A DNA stretch of 28,674 nt from JBFWUM01 sp050247255 (GCA_050247255.1 JBFWUM010000051.1:1-28674), one strand, 5' to 3'; shown: positions 14,549-22,226, numbered from the stretch's first letter. Notes: a model not told the origin generated them from the sequence alone. Numbers and translations: made by a program.

Positions 14549-15132
14549 ATCACGAGCCCCGCCGGATCGTCGTCGGCATCACCGGCGCCACCGGCATTGC
14601 CTACGGCATCCGGCTGCTCGAGCGGCTGCGCGAGGCGCAGGTCGAGACGCACCTGGTGATCAGCAAGTGGGGCGCGCGGACGCTGCTGCACGAGTCCCGC
14701 TACACCAGGGAACAGGTCGAGGGGCTGGCGCACGCGGTGTATGCCCCCGGTGACATGGGAGCGGCGATCGCCAGCGGCTCGTTTCGCACGAACGGGATGA
14801 TCATCGCGCCGTGCAGCGCCAAGACGCTGGCGGCGATTGCGCACGGCTTTGGCGACAACCTCATCCATCGCGCGGCCGACGTCATGCTGAAGGAGCGGCG
14901 CCGCCTGCTGCTGGCGGTGCGCGAGGCGCCGCTGAGCGACATTCACCTCGAGAACATGCTGAAGCTGTCGCGGATGGGGGCGATCATCCTGCCGCCGGTG
15001 CCCGCCTTCTACAACAACCCGCGCACGCTGGAGGAGGTCATCGACCACACGGTGGCGCGGATGCTCGATCAGTTCGACATCGAGGTCGCCGGCATGCCGC
15101 GCTGGTCAGGCGAGATGGGGGTCGGCGAGTAG
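14539..15132 (+). CDS. ubiX: UbiX-type flavin prenyltransferase
   Basis: 197 residues, the usual length. UbiX attaches dimethylallyl to FMN, giving the prenylated cofactor of UbiD decarboxylases. Signatures are VVGITGATGIAYGIRLL (11-27), PCSAKTLAAIAHG (91-103), the phosphate-binding ERRRLLLAVREAPLS (119-133) and PPVPAFYNNPRTLEE (152-166). The ATG at 14539 is the last usable in-frame start before the fold and lies in the heptamer repeat; no Shine-Dalgarno sequence precedes it. No ubiD is in the window. The 3' end overlaps the convergent coiled-coil gene by 27 bp. Confidence 0.95.
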   Translation: MPNDHEPRRIVVGITGATGIAYGIRLLERLREAQVETHLVISKWGARTLLHESRYTREQVEGLAHAVYAPGDMGAAIASGSFRTNGMIIAPCSAKTLAAIAHGFGDNLIHRAADVMLKERRRLLLAVREAPLSDIHLENMLKLSRMGAIILPPVPAFYNNPRTLEEVIDHTVARMLDQFDIEVAGMPRWSGEMGVGE

Positions 15133-15987
15133 CGCCGTCGCTTTCTCGAGATCGCGTTCGGCGTCGGCCACCAGCTGCGCCGCCTCTTCGGCCTCGGCGG
15201 CCACGCGCCGCGCCTCGACCCGCGCGCTGTCGGCCGCGGCGGCTGCTTTCTCCAGCTGCTTGTCGAGGGTGGCGCGCTCCTTCTCGGCATCCTTCGCCGC
15301 GGCGGCCGCCCTCTTCAATGCCGCCTCTGCCCGCTCGGCCTGCCGCTTCGCGTCGCGAAGCGCCTGCTCGGCCTTCTTGACCGCCGCTTTGGCCGCGGCT
15401 CTTGCGGCCTCCGGCTTCTTCGGGGCGGCGTGTTTCTCCGGTTTCTGCCGAAAGGGAATCACACGCGGATCGCCGCGGCGTCCGGCCGACCCGCCAATCT
15501 GCGGCACCAGCGCCGCCAGCGCCTCGAATCCCGGCGGGTCGACGTCGGCGGTCAGCCGCCCCGGCTGGGGCGCGTCGGGATGTCGTCCGTAGGTCGCCAG
15601 CGCCTCGAGCGTCGTGGTCACGCGGCGCATGGTGTCGGGGCCGGGATTGTGCCCCGCCTCTTTCAGGAGGTCGGCCGCCAGGCGGGACAGGGTGGACAGT
15701 GCTTCGCGCCGCGCCTCGAGCGTGCCGCGCAGGTCGCCAGCCTTGCCGCTCAACTGCGCTGCCTGCGCCTGGCGGAACCGCTCGCCGGTTTCCATCAACT
15801 CGTCGAACGGCTTGCGATGCCGCCAGTACAACTGGTTGACGGCCCAGGCCGACACCGGCGGCTTGTTGAGCGCCTTGATCTGCTCCGCCTCGTCGGCCTT
15901 TCCTGCCCTTTTCAGCCGTCCCGCGAGGGCGTTGCGGGCCGCCGTGAACTGGTCCAGCGGCAGCTTGAACAGGTCGTCGACGGCCAT
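15106..15987 (-). CDS. Uncharacterised protein with conserved N-terminal domain and long coiled coil
   Basis: 293 residues. The start MAVDDLFKLPLDQFTAARNAL, followed by ALNKPPVSAWAVNQLYW (39-55), is a pattern I have seen in unannotated proteins of Acidobacteria and Actinobacteria; no function is known to me. After a globular-looking part (1-180), residues about 185-283 are an Ala/Lys/Glu/Arg-rich heptad region, almost surely a long alpha-helical coiled coil. No signal peptide or membrane segment is present. It is divergent from the 115-residue CxxC gene, with a 38-bp gap. A weak -10-like CAGACT lies 8 nt before the ATG. Its 3' end runs 27 bp into ubiX. Confidence 0.8.
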   Translation of the reverse strand: MAVDDLFKLPLDQFTAARNALAGRLKRAGKADEAEQIKALNKPPVSAWAVNQLYWRHRKPFDELMETGERFRQAQAAQLSGKAGDLRGTLEARREALSTLSRLAADLLKEAGHNPGPDTMRRVTTTLEALATYGRHPDAPQPGRLTADVDPPGFEALAALVPQIGGSAGRRGDPRVIPFRQKPEKHAAPKKPEAARAAAKAAVKKAEQALRDAKRQAERAEAALKRAAAAAKDAEKERATLDKQLEKAAAAADSARVEARRVAAEAEEAAQLVADAERDLEKATALLADPHLA

Positions 15988-16013
15988 TGACCTAGTCTGT
16001 CACAGGCGCTCCG

Positions 16014-16019
16014 TAGACT
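16014..16019 (+). promoter_or_regulatory. -10 box of the 115-residue CxxC gene
   Basis: TAGACT ends 6 nt before ATG 16026. A TTGACC at 15987-15992 is 21 bp upstream, too far for a standard -35. Leaderless transcription is likely if this box is used. Confidence 0.45.
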
Positions 16020-16025
16020 CGTGCC

Positions 16026-16373
16026 ATGGCACAGCAACTCGCTCTCTACCGTGGCCGCCGCACCAGTTTTCTGCCGGCGCCGCTCGCTCGTCGCGTCACC
16101 CCCGGCGCCCATCGTCCGCTCTGCGCCGGCTGCCGCGAGCAGGAGGCCCGCTATGGCTTCCGTCACGAGGACGACCCGGCGGCGGACCGGCCGCGCACGC
16201 TGTGCTTCGAATGCTTCCGGGTCGAGGTCGGGCGCCGGCAGGATGTCGCGGCGCGGCTGGCGCGGGGGTGGAATGCGACCCAGACGGCACTGCCGCTGGC
16301 GGAGACGCTGCAGCAGGTCGATCTGCGCCGACGCCGCGCGCAGATCGCCGCGCGCCACGCGCTCGGCCTGTAA
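16026..16373 (+). CDS. Small protein with two CxxC motifs, unknown function
   Basis: 115 residues, basic. Two cysteine pairs, C33/C36 in CAGC and C60/C63 in CFEC, are 24 residues apart and probably bind one zinc. The rest is Arg/Ala-rich and helical (about 68-112). No named family is recognised; size and context suggest a small nucleic-acid- or protein-binding factor, but nothing in the sequence proves it. It ends 4 bp before a cluster of palindromic GAGCCCGGGACTT repeats. Confidence 0.7.
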   Translation: MAQQLALYRGRRTSFLPAPLARRVTPGAHRPLCAGCREQEARYGFRHEDDPAADRPRTLCFECFRVEVGRRQDVAARLARGWNATQTALPLAETLQQVDLRRRRAQIAARHALGL

Positions 16374-16376
16374 GTC

Positions 16377-16442
16377 GGAGCCCGGGACTTGTAGCTCGGA
16401 GCCCGGGACTTCAGTCCCGTGGAGCCCGGGACTTCAGTCCCG
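16377..16442. repeat. Three copies of a GGAGCCCGGGACTT repeat, two with palindromic arm
   Basis: Copies start at 16377, 16398 and 16421. The second and third continue with CAGTCCCG, so CGGGACT-TC-AGTCCCG forms a 7-bp inverted repeat (16404-16419 and 16427-16442). The array divides into 7-bp words (GAGCCCG, GGACTTC, AGTCCCG; variants GGACTTG, TAGCTCG). It lies between convergent genes, and the third copy encodes the TGA stop (16436-16434) of the lipocalin-like gene. Confidence 0.9.
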
Positions 16443-17846
16443 GCCTGACTGGCGTTCCCCGCGGAACGTTTCCGCCGATCCGGGTGCGCTGAAATCGAAG
16501 CGCTGCGTGCCCGCGGTGCCGGTGACCCGGTAGGTGCCGCGCATTTGCAGGAAGTTGATGCCGCTCAAGAGACCGCTGCCCAGCGGCCCCTGCTCCATGC
16601 GCGTCGTCACGGTGGAGCCGACGCTGAACTCGAGGTTCAGGTTCACCCCTTGCCCGCGGCCGACGACCCGGATCGTCCGCGGCCGCCCCTGTTCGTCGTC
16701 CTGCTCGATGATGGTCACGTTGGTCGCATAGCCGAGCGGACCGTCAGGGCCGAGTGCGCCGATGAACCCGGGAATGCGCTGCGGATCGGCGGCCTCGGCC
16801 GGCGGGTAGACGCGCCCGTACAGGAACGACAGCTCGCCCTGCTGGACCTGCCCCCACTGCCACGACACCCCTTCCCAGAATCCCCAGTTGTGGTCGTGAT
16901 ACCCGGCGCCGCCGTCGAACGAGATCTCGTCGCCGTCCACGTCGAGCTCCCCGTCGAGCGAACCCGACATCACGGGGACGACGTAGCCGGTCTTCCATCC
17001 ACGCGCGCCCATGATCTCGATCGGTGGCACCAGGCGTCCCGGCACCCCTTCGATCTCAAGCCTGCCGTCGAGCGAACGCCCGCTGGCCGACCGCAGATCG
17101 AGATCGATGGTGTAGCGGAGCCCGTCGAGATCGATGCGGTTGTTGCCGATCGTCAGTTCAGGCGCGCGCGCAATCTCCTCGTCGGTGAGCGTGGCGCCGG
17201 CGCTGAACGATTCGACCGTTCCGTTGCGATCGAGCTGCAGCCGCACGCCGGCCGGCCGGCGGCCGTCGGACTGGCGCGGGCCGACGAGGAACGTCAGGTA
17301 GAAGCGGGCATCGCCGGTGCGGCCGTTGAAGTACAGCCACTCGGCCCACGAGTCGGCCCAGTCGGGCGCGTTCGGGATGTCATGGAAGCGATCGATCTGC
17401 CGCAGCGCCTCCTCGGGCGTGCTGTTCGTCCAGGCGCGATCCTCATCGGTGTCCTGCCACGAGGCGATGCCCGCCGTTTCGACGTCGCCCAGCTCCCGCT
17501 CCAGGCTGGGGATGCCGCCGCGCGCATCGACCTCCACCGTGGAGCCATCGTCGCGGACGAGGAACAGGGTCTCGGTGTGCCACGGCGCCGCCAGCGTCAG
17601 CCGCTCGCGCAGCGCGTCGGCCTGCAGCGTTCCCGACAGGACCATCCGTGCCGGCACCTGTGGCGCCATGCGAATGACCACGTCGCCGCCGCCGATGAGC
17701 GCCGGGGACGTGGCCTGGTCGAGCACGATTTCCGCCACGCCGAGCAGGATGGCCATCACGCCGACGCCGGCGCCAAACCCGGCGCCGAGCACGGCGCTGC
17801 GGATCGGGTGGGCGGTGAGCGATCGGATGGCGAGCCGGCCAATCAT
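16434..17846 (-). CDS. AttH/CrtC lipocalin-like protein with N-terminal membrane anchor
   Basis: 470 residues. Residues 1-45 resemble the first helix of MacB/FtsX-type permeases (SLTAHPIRSAVLGAGFGAGVGVMAILLGV in pieces), after which no further membrane helix appears. Residues about 80-455 form the two-lipocalin AttH / CrtC (hydroxyneurosporene synthase-like) fold: WAEWLYFNG (167-175), FYLTFLVG (182-189), and the hallmark GYHDHNWGFW (315-324). CrtC hydrates carotenoids, but AttH homologues beside ABC transporters have no established reaction. Its ATG overlaps the ATPase stop (ATGA). It is the last gene of the operon and should sit on the periplasmic face. The final QSGRD-stop is encoded by the intergenic palindromic repeat. 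Confidence 0.82.
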   Translation of the reverse strand: MIGRLAIRSLTAHPIRSAVLGAGFGAGVGVMAILLGVAEIVLDQATSPALIGGGDVVIRMAPQVPARMVLSGTLQADALRERLTLAAPWHTETLFLVRDDGSTVEVDARGGIPSLERELGDVETAGIASWQDTDEDRAWTNSTPEEALRQIDRFHDIPNAPDWADSWAEWLYFNGRTGDARFYLTFLVGPRQSDGRRPAGVRLQLDRNGTVESFSAGATLTDEEIARAPELTIGNNRIDLDGLRYTIDLDLRSASGRSLDGRLEIEGVPGRLVPPIEIMGARGWKTGYVVPVMSGSLDGELDVDGDEISFDGGAGYHDHNWGFWEGVSWQWGQVQQGELSFLYGRVYPPAEAADPQRIPGFIGALGPDGPLGYATNVTIIEQDDEQGRPRTIRVVGRGQGVNLNLEFSVGSTVTTRMEQGPLGSGLLSGINFLQMRGTYRVTGTAGTQRFDFSAPGSAETFRGERQSGRD

Positions 17847-18523
17847 CGGCGCGTGTCGCTGTCGATGCGCCCGTCGCGCATAGTCAGGACCCGTGTCGCC
17901 CGCTCGGCGAGCGCCGGGTCGTGGGTGACGATCACGAGGGCGGTGCCGTCGGCGTTGACACGGTCGAGCAGCACGGCAATCTGGTCGCCGGTGGCGCGGT
18001 CGAGCTCGCCGGTCGGCTCGTCGGCCAGCAGCAGCCGCGGCCTGTTGGCCAGGGCGCGGGCAATGGCCACGCGCTGCATTTCGCCGCCCGACAGCTCCGC
18101 CGGCTTGTGCCCGGCGCGCGCGCCGAGGCCGACGTAGTCGAGCAGCTCGCGTGTCCGCGCCTGCCGCTGCGGCTTGCCGGCGCCCGCCTCCGACTGCGGC
18201 AGCTCCACGTTCTCGAACGCGGTGAGCATCGGCAGCAGGAAGAAGCGCTGGAAGACGAAGCCGATCTGCCGCAGGCGCAGCAGGCTCCGTTCGCGATCGC
18301 TGAGGCCGGTCACATTCCGGTCGTTGAAGAGCAGGGTGCCGCCGGTCGGTGTCTCGACGCAGCCGAGCATGTGCAGCAGCGTCGACTTGCCGCATCCCGA
18401 GGGCCCCTTGATGGCAATGTGCTCGCCCGGCTGCACGTCGAGCGTCACGCCGGCGACCGCGGTGACCGGCCCGGCCGGCATCGGGAAAATCCGGGTGACG
18501 TTGTTGGCCCGCAGGATCGACAT
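17843..18523 (-). CDS. ABC transporter ATP-binding protein (MacB/LolD type)
   Basis: 226 residues, the size of LolD-like ATPases. Walker A GPSGCGKST (40-48), Q-loop Q92, signature LSGGEMQR (144-151), Walker B LLLADEPTGELD (164-175) and switch H201 are all intact. This subfamily drives mechanotransmission permeases of the MacB/LolCDE/FtsX group, which move lipids, lipoproteins or peptides out of or within the envelope and do not import solutes. The ATG overlaps the upstream permease stop by one nt, and the stop overlaps the lipocalin start by 4 nt, so all subunits are made together. Confidence 0.94.
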   Translation of the reverse strand: MSILRANNVTRIFPMPAGPVTAVAGVTLDVQPGEHIAIKGPSGCGKSTLLHMLGCVETPTGGTLLFNDRNVTGLSDRERSLLRLRQIGFVFQRFFLLPMLTAFENVELPQSEAGAGKPQRQARTRELLDYVGLGARAGHKPAELSGGEMQRVAIARALANRPRLLLADEPTGELDRATGDQIAVLLDRVNADGTALVIVTHDPALAERATRVLTMRDGRIDSDTRR

Positions 18524-19716
18524 CAGCCGGCCACCTCGTCGCGCAGCGTGCCGGCGATCGGCAGCCGGGCGACGATCCGCATGGGATACAGCGCGGCGAT
18601 GACCGCCGTGGCCGCCAGCAGCAGTCCGTGGATGACCAGTGCTTCGTCGCGGTAGACGAAGAAGTGGACGTCGGTGGGAATGCCCGGAATGCGCTTCAGG
18701 ATGGCGTCCAGCCCGATGGCGAGCAGGCCGCCGAGCGGGAGCGACAGCAGCGCGCCGGCGCCGACGACCAGCGTCGATTCCCATAGCACGTCGGCGATCA
18801 CGCGCCCGCGCGTGAACCCGAGCGCCCGCAGCGCAGCGATCTCGCCGAGCCGCTGGTTGACCGACACCGTCAGCAGCACGGTGATCAGCAGCACCGCAAA
18901 CGCCACCGTCACCGTCGTCAGCACCGTCGAAATCTGGCGGAAGTACGAGAAGCCGCCCTGCTCGAATCGGCCGACGAGCTCCTCGTTGGTCAGGACCCGG
19001 AGTTCGGGGCGGAGCTCGGAGATGGCGGCCGCCGCCTCATCGGACGTGCTTCCTTCGCGGGAGGCCACCATGACGACGTCGGCCGAACCGGCGTCGTTGC
19101 CGCCGCAGGCCGTGTCGAGCGTGTCGATGCGGCTGGCGACCGTCGTGCCGAACGGCGTTTCAAACGGGAATTCGGCGATCCCGACCACGGTGGCGGTGAC
19201 CGGCGGCAGCGATTCCTCGATGTCTACGAGGCATGACGCGCGCAGGCCGATGACGGTGCCGAGCTCGATGTCGAGGCGATCCGCGGTCCGCTCGTTGACC
19301 AGCACTTCGCCAGGCCCCTGCAGGTCGCGGCCGCGCAGGACCGTCCAGGGATAGGACGTGCCGCCGCCGGCGCCGTGCAGGGAGGCCCCTTCGCGCCGGC
19401 CCGGTCCGAGATCGATGACGGCGTCGACGAAGCGCAGGGCGACCGCCGCGCGCACCGATGGCAGCTGGGAGATGGCCACCGCCGTGTCCACGGCACCGGG
19501 CAGTGCCGGCCCCTGGCCTGGCAGCGCGTCGGTGGCGGTGACGCGCAGGTCGAACCCGGCGCGATCGAAGAGATCGCGCATCGAGGTCACCAGCCCTTCC
19601 GACAGCAGCAGCATGTCGAACAGCAGCGCGCCGACCGCGGCGACGCCGAGGATGCCGAGCGACGATCGCGCCGGCTGCCGCACGAGGCTGATGAAGGCGA
19701 AGCGCAGCGCGTTCAT
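18523..19716 (-). CDS. FtsX/MacB-like ABC permease, complete four-helix form
   Basis: 397 residues from the ATG at 19716. TM1 at about 18-38, periplasmic MacB-type domain (40-258), then the FtsX domain with helices at about 262-286, 312-338 and 360-378. The cytoplasmic coupling segment RLGEIAALRALGFTRGRVI (289-307) is typical of the family and contacts the ATPase. The periplasmic domain has cysteines C162 and C204. It should pair with the shorter permease encoded just upstream, the two overlapping by 4 nt. Cargo unknown. Confidence 0.88.
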   Translation of the reverse strand: MNALRFAFISLVRQPARSSLGILGVAAVGALLFDMLLLSEGLVTSMRDLFDRAGFDLRVTATDALPGQGPALPGAVDTAVAISQLPSVRAAVALRFVDAVIDLGPGRREGASLHGAGGGTSYPWTVLRGRDLQGPGEVLVNERTADRLDIELGTVIGLRASCLVDIEESLPPVTATVVGIAEFPFETPFGTTVASRIDTLDTACGGNDAGSADVVMVASREGSTSDEAAAAISELRPELRVLTNEELVGRFEQGGFSYFRQISTVLTTVTVAFAVLLITVLLTVSVNQRLGEIAALRALGFTRGRVIADVLWESTLVVGAGALLSLPLGGLLAIGLDAILKRIPGIPTDVHFFVYRDEALVIHGLLLAATAVIAALYPMRIVARLPIAGTLRDEVAG

Positions 19717-20564
19717 CGGCGGGCCAGGGACAAGCCGTTGCGCCGCAGCAGCGCCCACGACGCCGCAACGGTCGCGCTGACCCCGAGCGGCACGGCAATC
19801 GCCACGCAGAGCGCGGCGACGCGCGGCGTGACCCTCACGAAGATCAGCGCCGTGTCGTAGCGCCACTGGAAGAATTCGTTGATGAACCGCTGCGACGCCA
19901 GGGCGAGCAGCAGCCCGAACAGGGCGCCGAGCCCGGCGATCAGCAGTCCTTCGAGGAACAGCTGCGCCAGGATACGCTCCGACGGCAGGCCGATCAGGCG
20001 CAGCACCCCCACCGTCGGTCGCCGCTCGTCGACCAGCATGATGGTGAGCGCCAGCAGGAACACCGTGGCCGCGACGATGGTGACGATGGCGATGGCGAGG
20101 TGGAACCGCTCCAGCACGACGAACGGTCCGCGCGAGCCCGCCGCCTGTGACGAGGGCTGGGCCAGCAGTCCCGGCATGCGCGATTCGACATCGTTGGCAA
20201 AGGCCCGCGCATCATCGCGGTCGTCGAGCTTGACGTTGATCCCTTCGACGAATTCGCCGCCGGCCGGCTGCGACGGATCGCGCAGCAGGTCGAGCAGATC
20301 GGGCAGGTGCAGCCGGACCTTGCGCGGTACTGCGCCCAGCCGCATGGGATCCGGCGTCGGCTCGAAGATGCCGGTGATGCGGAACGTCCGGGCATCGGCG
20401 CCGTCGGCCGTGCGTGAGAGCCGCACGGTCTGCCCGAGGGCGAGCCCCTCGGTTTCGGCGAGGTGCCGCGAGACGAGCACCGGGCGCGGCGCATCCTGGG
20501 CGCTGACCCACAGCGTCCCGCCGGCAACGGTCAGCGCGAGCGTGGCGGCAAGGAGGAGACGCAC
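19713..20564 (-). CDS. FtsX/MacB-like ABC permease, short N-terminal form
   Basis: 283 residues from GTG 20564. The C-terminal half is a normal FtsX domain: helices at about 157-178, 200-223 and 247-270, with the coupling segment RRPTVGVLRLIGLPSERIL (181-199). The N-terminal half is short: a hydrophobic segment at 2-20 is followed at once by the last part of a MacB-like periplasmic domain (LALGQTVRLSR, FRITGIFEP), so about 100-150 residues usual in this family are missing. The start is supported by TATAAT ending 6 nt upstream, within the 30-bp gap after the hydroxylase gene. Either the family member is naturally short or the 5' part was lost. Confidence 0.78.
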   Translation of the reverse strand: MRLLLAATLALTVAGGTLWVSAQDAPRPVLVSRHLAETEGLALGQTVRLSRTADGADARTFRITGIFEPTPDPMRLGAVPRKVRLHLPDLLDLLRDPSQPAGGEFVEGINVKLDDRDDARAFANDVESRMPGLLAQPSSQAAGSRGPFVVLERFHLAIAIVTIVAATVFLLALTIMLVDERRPTVGVLRLIGLPSERILAQLFLEGLLIAGLGALFGLLLALASQRFINEFFQWRYDTALIFVRVTPRVAALCVAIAVPLGVSATVAASWALLRRNGLSLARR

Positions 20565-20570
20565 CGAGCG

Positions 20571-20576
20571 ATTATA
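20571..20576 (-). promoter_or_regulatory. -10 box of the permease-ATPase-lipocalin operon, leaderless
   Basis: A perfect TATAAT on the minus strand ends 6 nt before GTG 20564. It sits in the 30-bp gap after the hydroxylase stop, so the operon has its own promoter and starts without a leader. Confidence 0.6.
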
Positions 20577-20594
20577 GCGAGGGGATCGCGGGAC

Positions 20595-21659
20595 TTATCG
20601 CGCCGCCGTGCGGCCGACGCGGCTCAAGGCCGACGTGCGGTGATTCATCATCGCGAACCAGATCGGCGGCACGAGCGCCGCCAGCAGCATGGTGGCGTAG
20701 CCGGCCGGCAGCCGCGGTGCCTGTGGCAGCAGCTCGAGCGCCTGGTAGCGCTTGTTCGGCACGGTATGGTGATCGGCGTGGCGCGGCAGGTTGAGCAGCA
20801 GCCAGTTGCTCAGCCGATGGCCCGATTCCCACGTGTGGTTGCCGGCAACCTTCTCGAAATCGTTCCCGTCGCCGCGATGCCGCTGCAGGCCGTAGTGCTG
20901 GATGTAGTTGATCGTCTCGACGAGGCCGATGGCGACCACGGCGTGGCCGGCGTAGACCAGCAGCACCTGCGGGCCGCCCCAGATCCACAGCGCCGCGTAG
21001 AGGAGCAGGGTCAGGAACGCGGAGCGGACAATGCGGTTCGCCCACGAGAAGGTCGTGGCGTTCATGCGCAACAGCCGCTGTCGCTCCAGCGTCCACGCCA
21101 GCCGCAGCGTGCCGAACACCGTGCGCGGCAGGAAGCCGTAGAGCGATTCGCGGTACCGAGCCGTGGACGGGTCGTTCGGCGTGCCGACCCAGCGGTGATG
21201 GCCGCCGATGTGCCCCAGCGCCGCGTGCAGGTAGCCGATCGTGAAAAAGAGGAAGTAGCCGAGCACCCGCTCCGACTGGTAGCGCCGGTGGATCAGCTCG
21301 TGGCCGACGGCCCCGCCGATGAACCCCGCCGTCGTCCCCGCCACCAGCGTCGTGCCCGCCAGTTCCATGCGCGAGAAGCTGCCGCGGGCGACCTCGCGCA
21401 GGATCCAGTAGATCAGCAGGGTCTGCGCCGGTACCCACAGCCAGGTGACGACGCGGAAGTAGCGGTTGAAGGCCAGGTCGGGCGCCTCCCGTCCCTGCGC
21501 GGCGACGCCGAGCAGCGCGTCGCCGAGCGGCGTGACGATGAAGACGAGGGCGAGCGGGGCGAACACCCACCAGCCGCGCTCGAAGATGCAGATGACCGCG
21601 AGCGGCGGTAGCAGGAAGGCCAGATAGAACGGCAGGGTGCGCCAGGGGGAACTATGCAC
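20595..21659 (-). CDS. AlkB/XylM-like membrane di-iron hydroxylase (alkane 1-monooxygenase family)
   Basis: 354 residues from GTG 21659, somewhat shorter than the about 400 of typical AlkB. Membrane helices alternate with the histidine boxes that hold the two irons: H120/H124 in GHELIHR, H150/H154/H155 in HIGGHH, the HYG motif NYIQHYGL (251-258) and H294/H297/H298 in LPRHADHH, then NKRYQAL. The family inserts oxygen into terminal C-H bonds of hydrocarbons or fatty chains. Two changes from the usual motifs stand out: G149 where EHxxGHH has Glu, and Q254 where NYxEHYG has Glu, so the substrate may differ from n-alkanes. No rubredoxin gene is nearby. It is divergent from the DNA glycosylase. Confidence 0.87.
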   Translation of the reverse strand: MHSSPWRTLPFYLAFLLPPLAVICIFERGWWVFAPLALVFIVTPLGDALLGVAAQGREAPDLAFNRYFRVVTWLWVPAQTLLIYWILREVARGSFSRMELAGTTLVAGTTAGFIGGAVGHELIHRRYQSERVLGYFLFFTIGYLHAALGHIGGHHRWVGTPNDPSTARYRESLYGFLPRTVFGTLRLAWTLERQRLLRMNATTFSWANRIVRSAFLTLLLYAALWIWGGPQVLLVYAGHAVVAIGLVETINYIQHYGLQRHRGDGNDFEKVAGNHTWESGHRLSNWLLLNLPRHADHHTVPNKRYQALELLPQAPRLPAGYATMLLAALVPPIWFAMMNHRTSALSRVGRTAAR

Positions 21660-21673
21660 CGATCTAATCGCGG

Positions 21674-21679
21674 ATTATA
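21674..21679. promoter_or_regulatory. Shared -10 region between the AlkB-like gene and mug
   Basis: In the 26-bp gap the minus strand reads a perfect TATAAT (21679-21674), 14 nt before GTG 21659. The plus strand offers GATTAT (21673-21678) or TATACC (21676-21681), 7 or 4 nt before GTG 21686. Both genes must begin transcription inside this gap or within each other. Confidence 0.5.
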
Positions 21680-21685
21680 CCGACA

Positions 21686-22213
21686 GTGCTGAAGCCGCTG
21701 CGTGACCGTATCGCCCCCGGGGTGCAGGTGCTCTTCGTCGGCATCAACCCGGGGATCCGCTCGTCGCTGACGGGCCATCACTTCGCCGGCTTCTCCAACC
21801 GCTTCTGGAAGCTGCTCTATGAGTCGCGGCTTGTGCCGGAGCGTCTCACCCACGAAGACGACGATCGGCTGCCGGAATTCGGCTTCGGCATCACCAACAT
21901 CGTCGCGCGGCCGACGCCGGGCATCGACACGCTGAAGCCGGAGGAGTACGTGCGCGGCCGCCGCCGGCTGCGCGCCACGGTCGCCCGCTTCCAGCCGGCG
22001 ATCGTCGCGATGGTCGGCGTGACCGTGTTCCGCGCGATGTTCCCGGAACGGAAGGGGCCCGTCGCTCTCGGGCTGCAGCCGGAGACGCTCGAGGGGGCGG
22101 CGGTGTTCGTGCTTCCGAACCCGAGCGGCCGCAACGCCAACTTCACCTACGCCGAGATGCTCGCGGCGTTCCGCAAGCTGGGCCGTTATCGGCGTCTGTC
22201 CTACAGGCGATAA
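21686..22213 (+). CDS. mug: Mug-type G:T/U mismatch-specific DNA glycosylase
   Basis: 175 residues. It removes uracil or thymine opposite guanine, and some ethenocytosines, in base-excision repair. The active-site loop is LFVGINPGIRS (16-26), with catalytic Asn N21 in GINPG; the second uracil-glycosylase-superfamily motif is LPNPSGRNANF (143-153). The length matches Mug/TDG enzymes. The gene starts at a GTG in a very short gap shared with the divergent hydroxylase gene, with no ribosome-binding site. The next gene follows on the same strand after 26 bp but has its own -10-like box. Confidence 0.92.
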   Translation: MLKPLRDRIAPGVQVLFVGINPGIRSSLTGHHFAGFSNRFWKLLYESRLVPERLTHEDDDRLPEFGFGITNIVARPTPGIDTLKPEEYVRGRRRLRATVARFQPAIVAMVGVTVFRAMFPERKGPVALGLQPETLEGAAVFVLPNPSGRNANFTYAEMLAAFRKLGRYRRLSYRR

Positions 22214-22226
22214 GTGGCGCGGGCGA

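Noticed and set aside
17847..18395. In-frame N-terminal extension of the lipocalin-like protein (would give 653 residues)
   Set aside because: The extension overlaps the ATPase gene in another frame and has shadow composition; the ATGA overlap gives a natural start at 17846.
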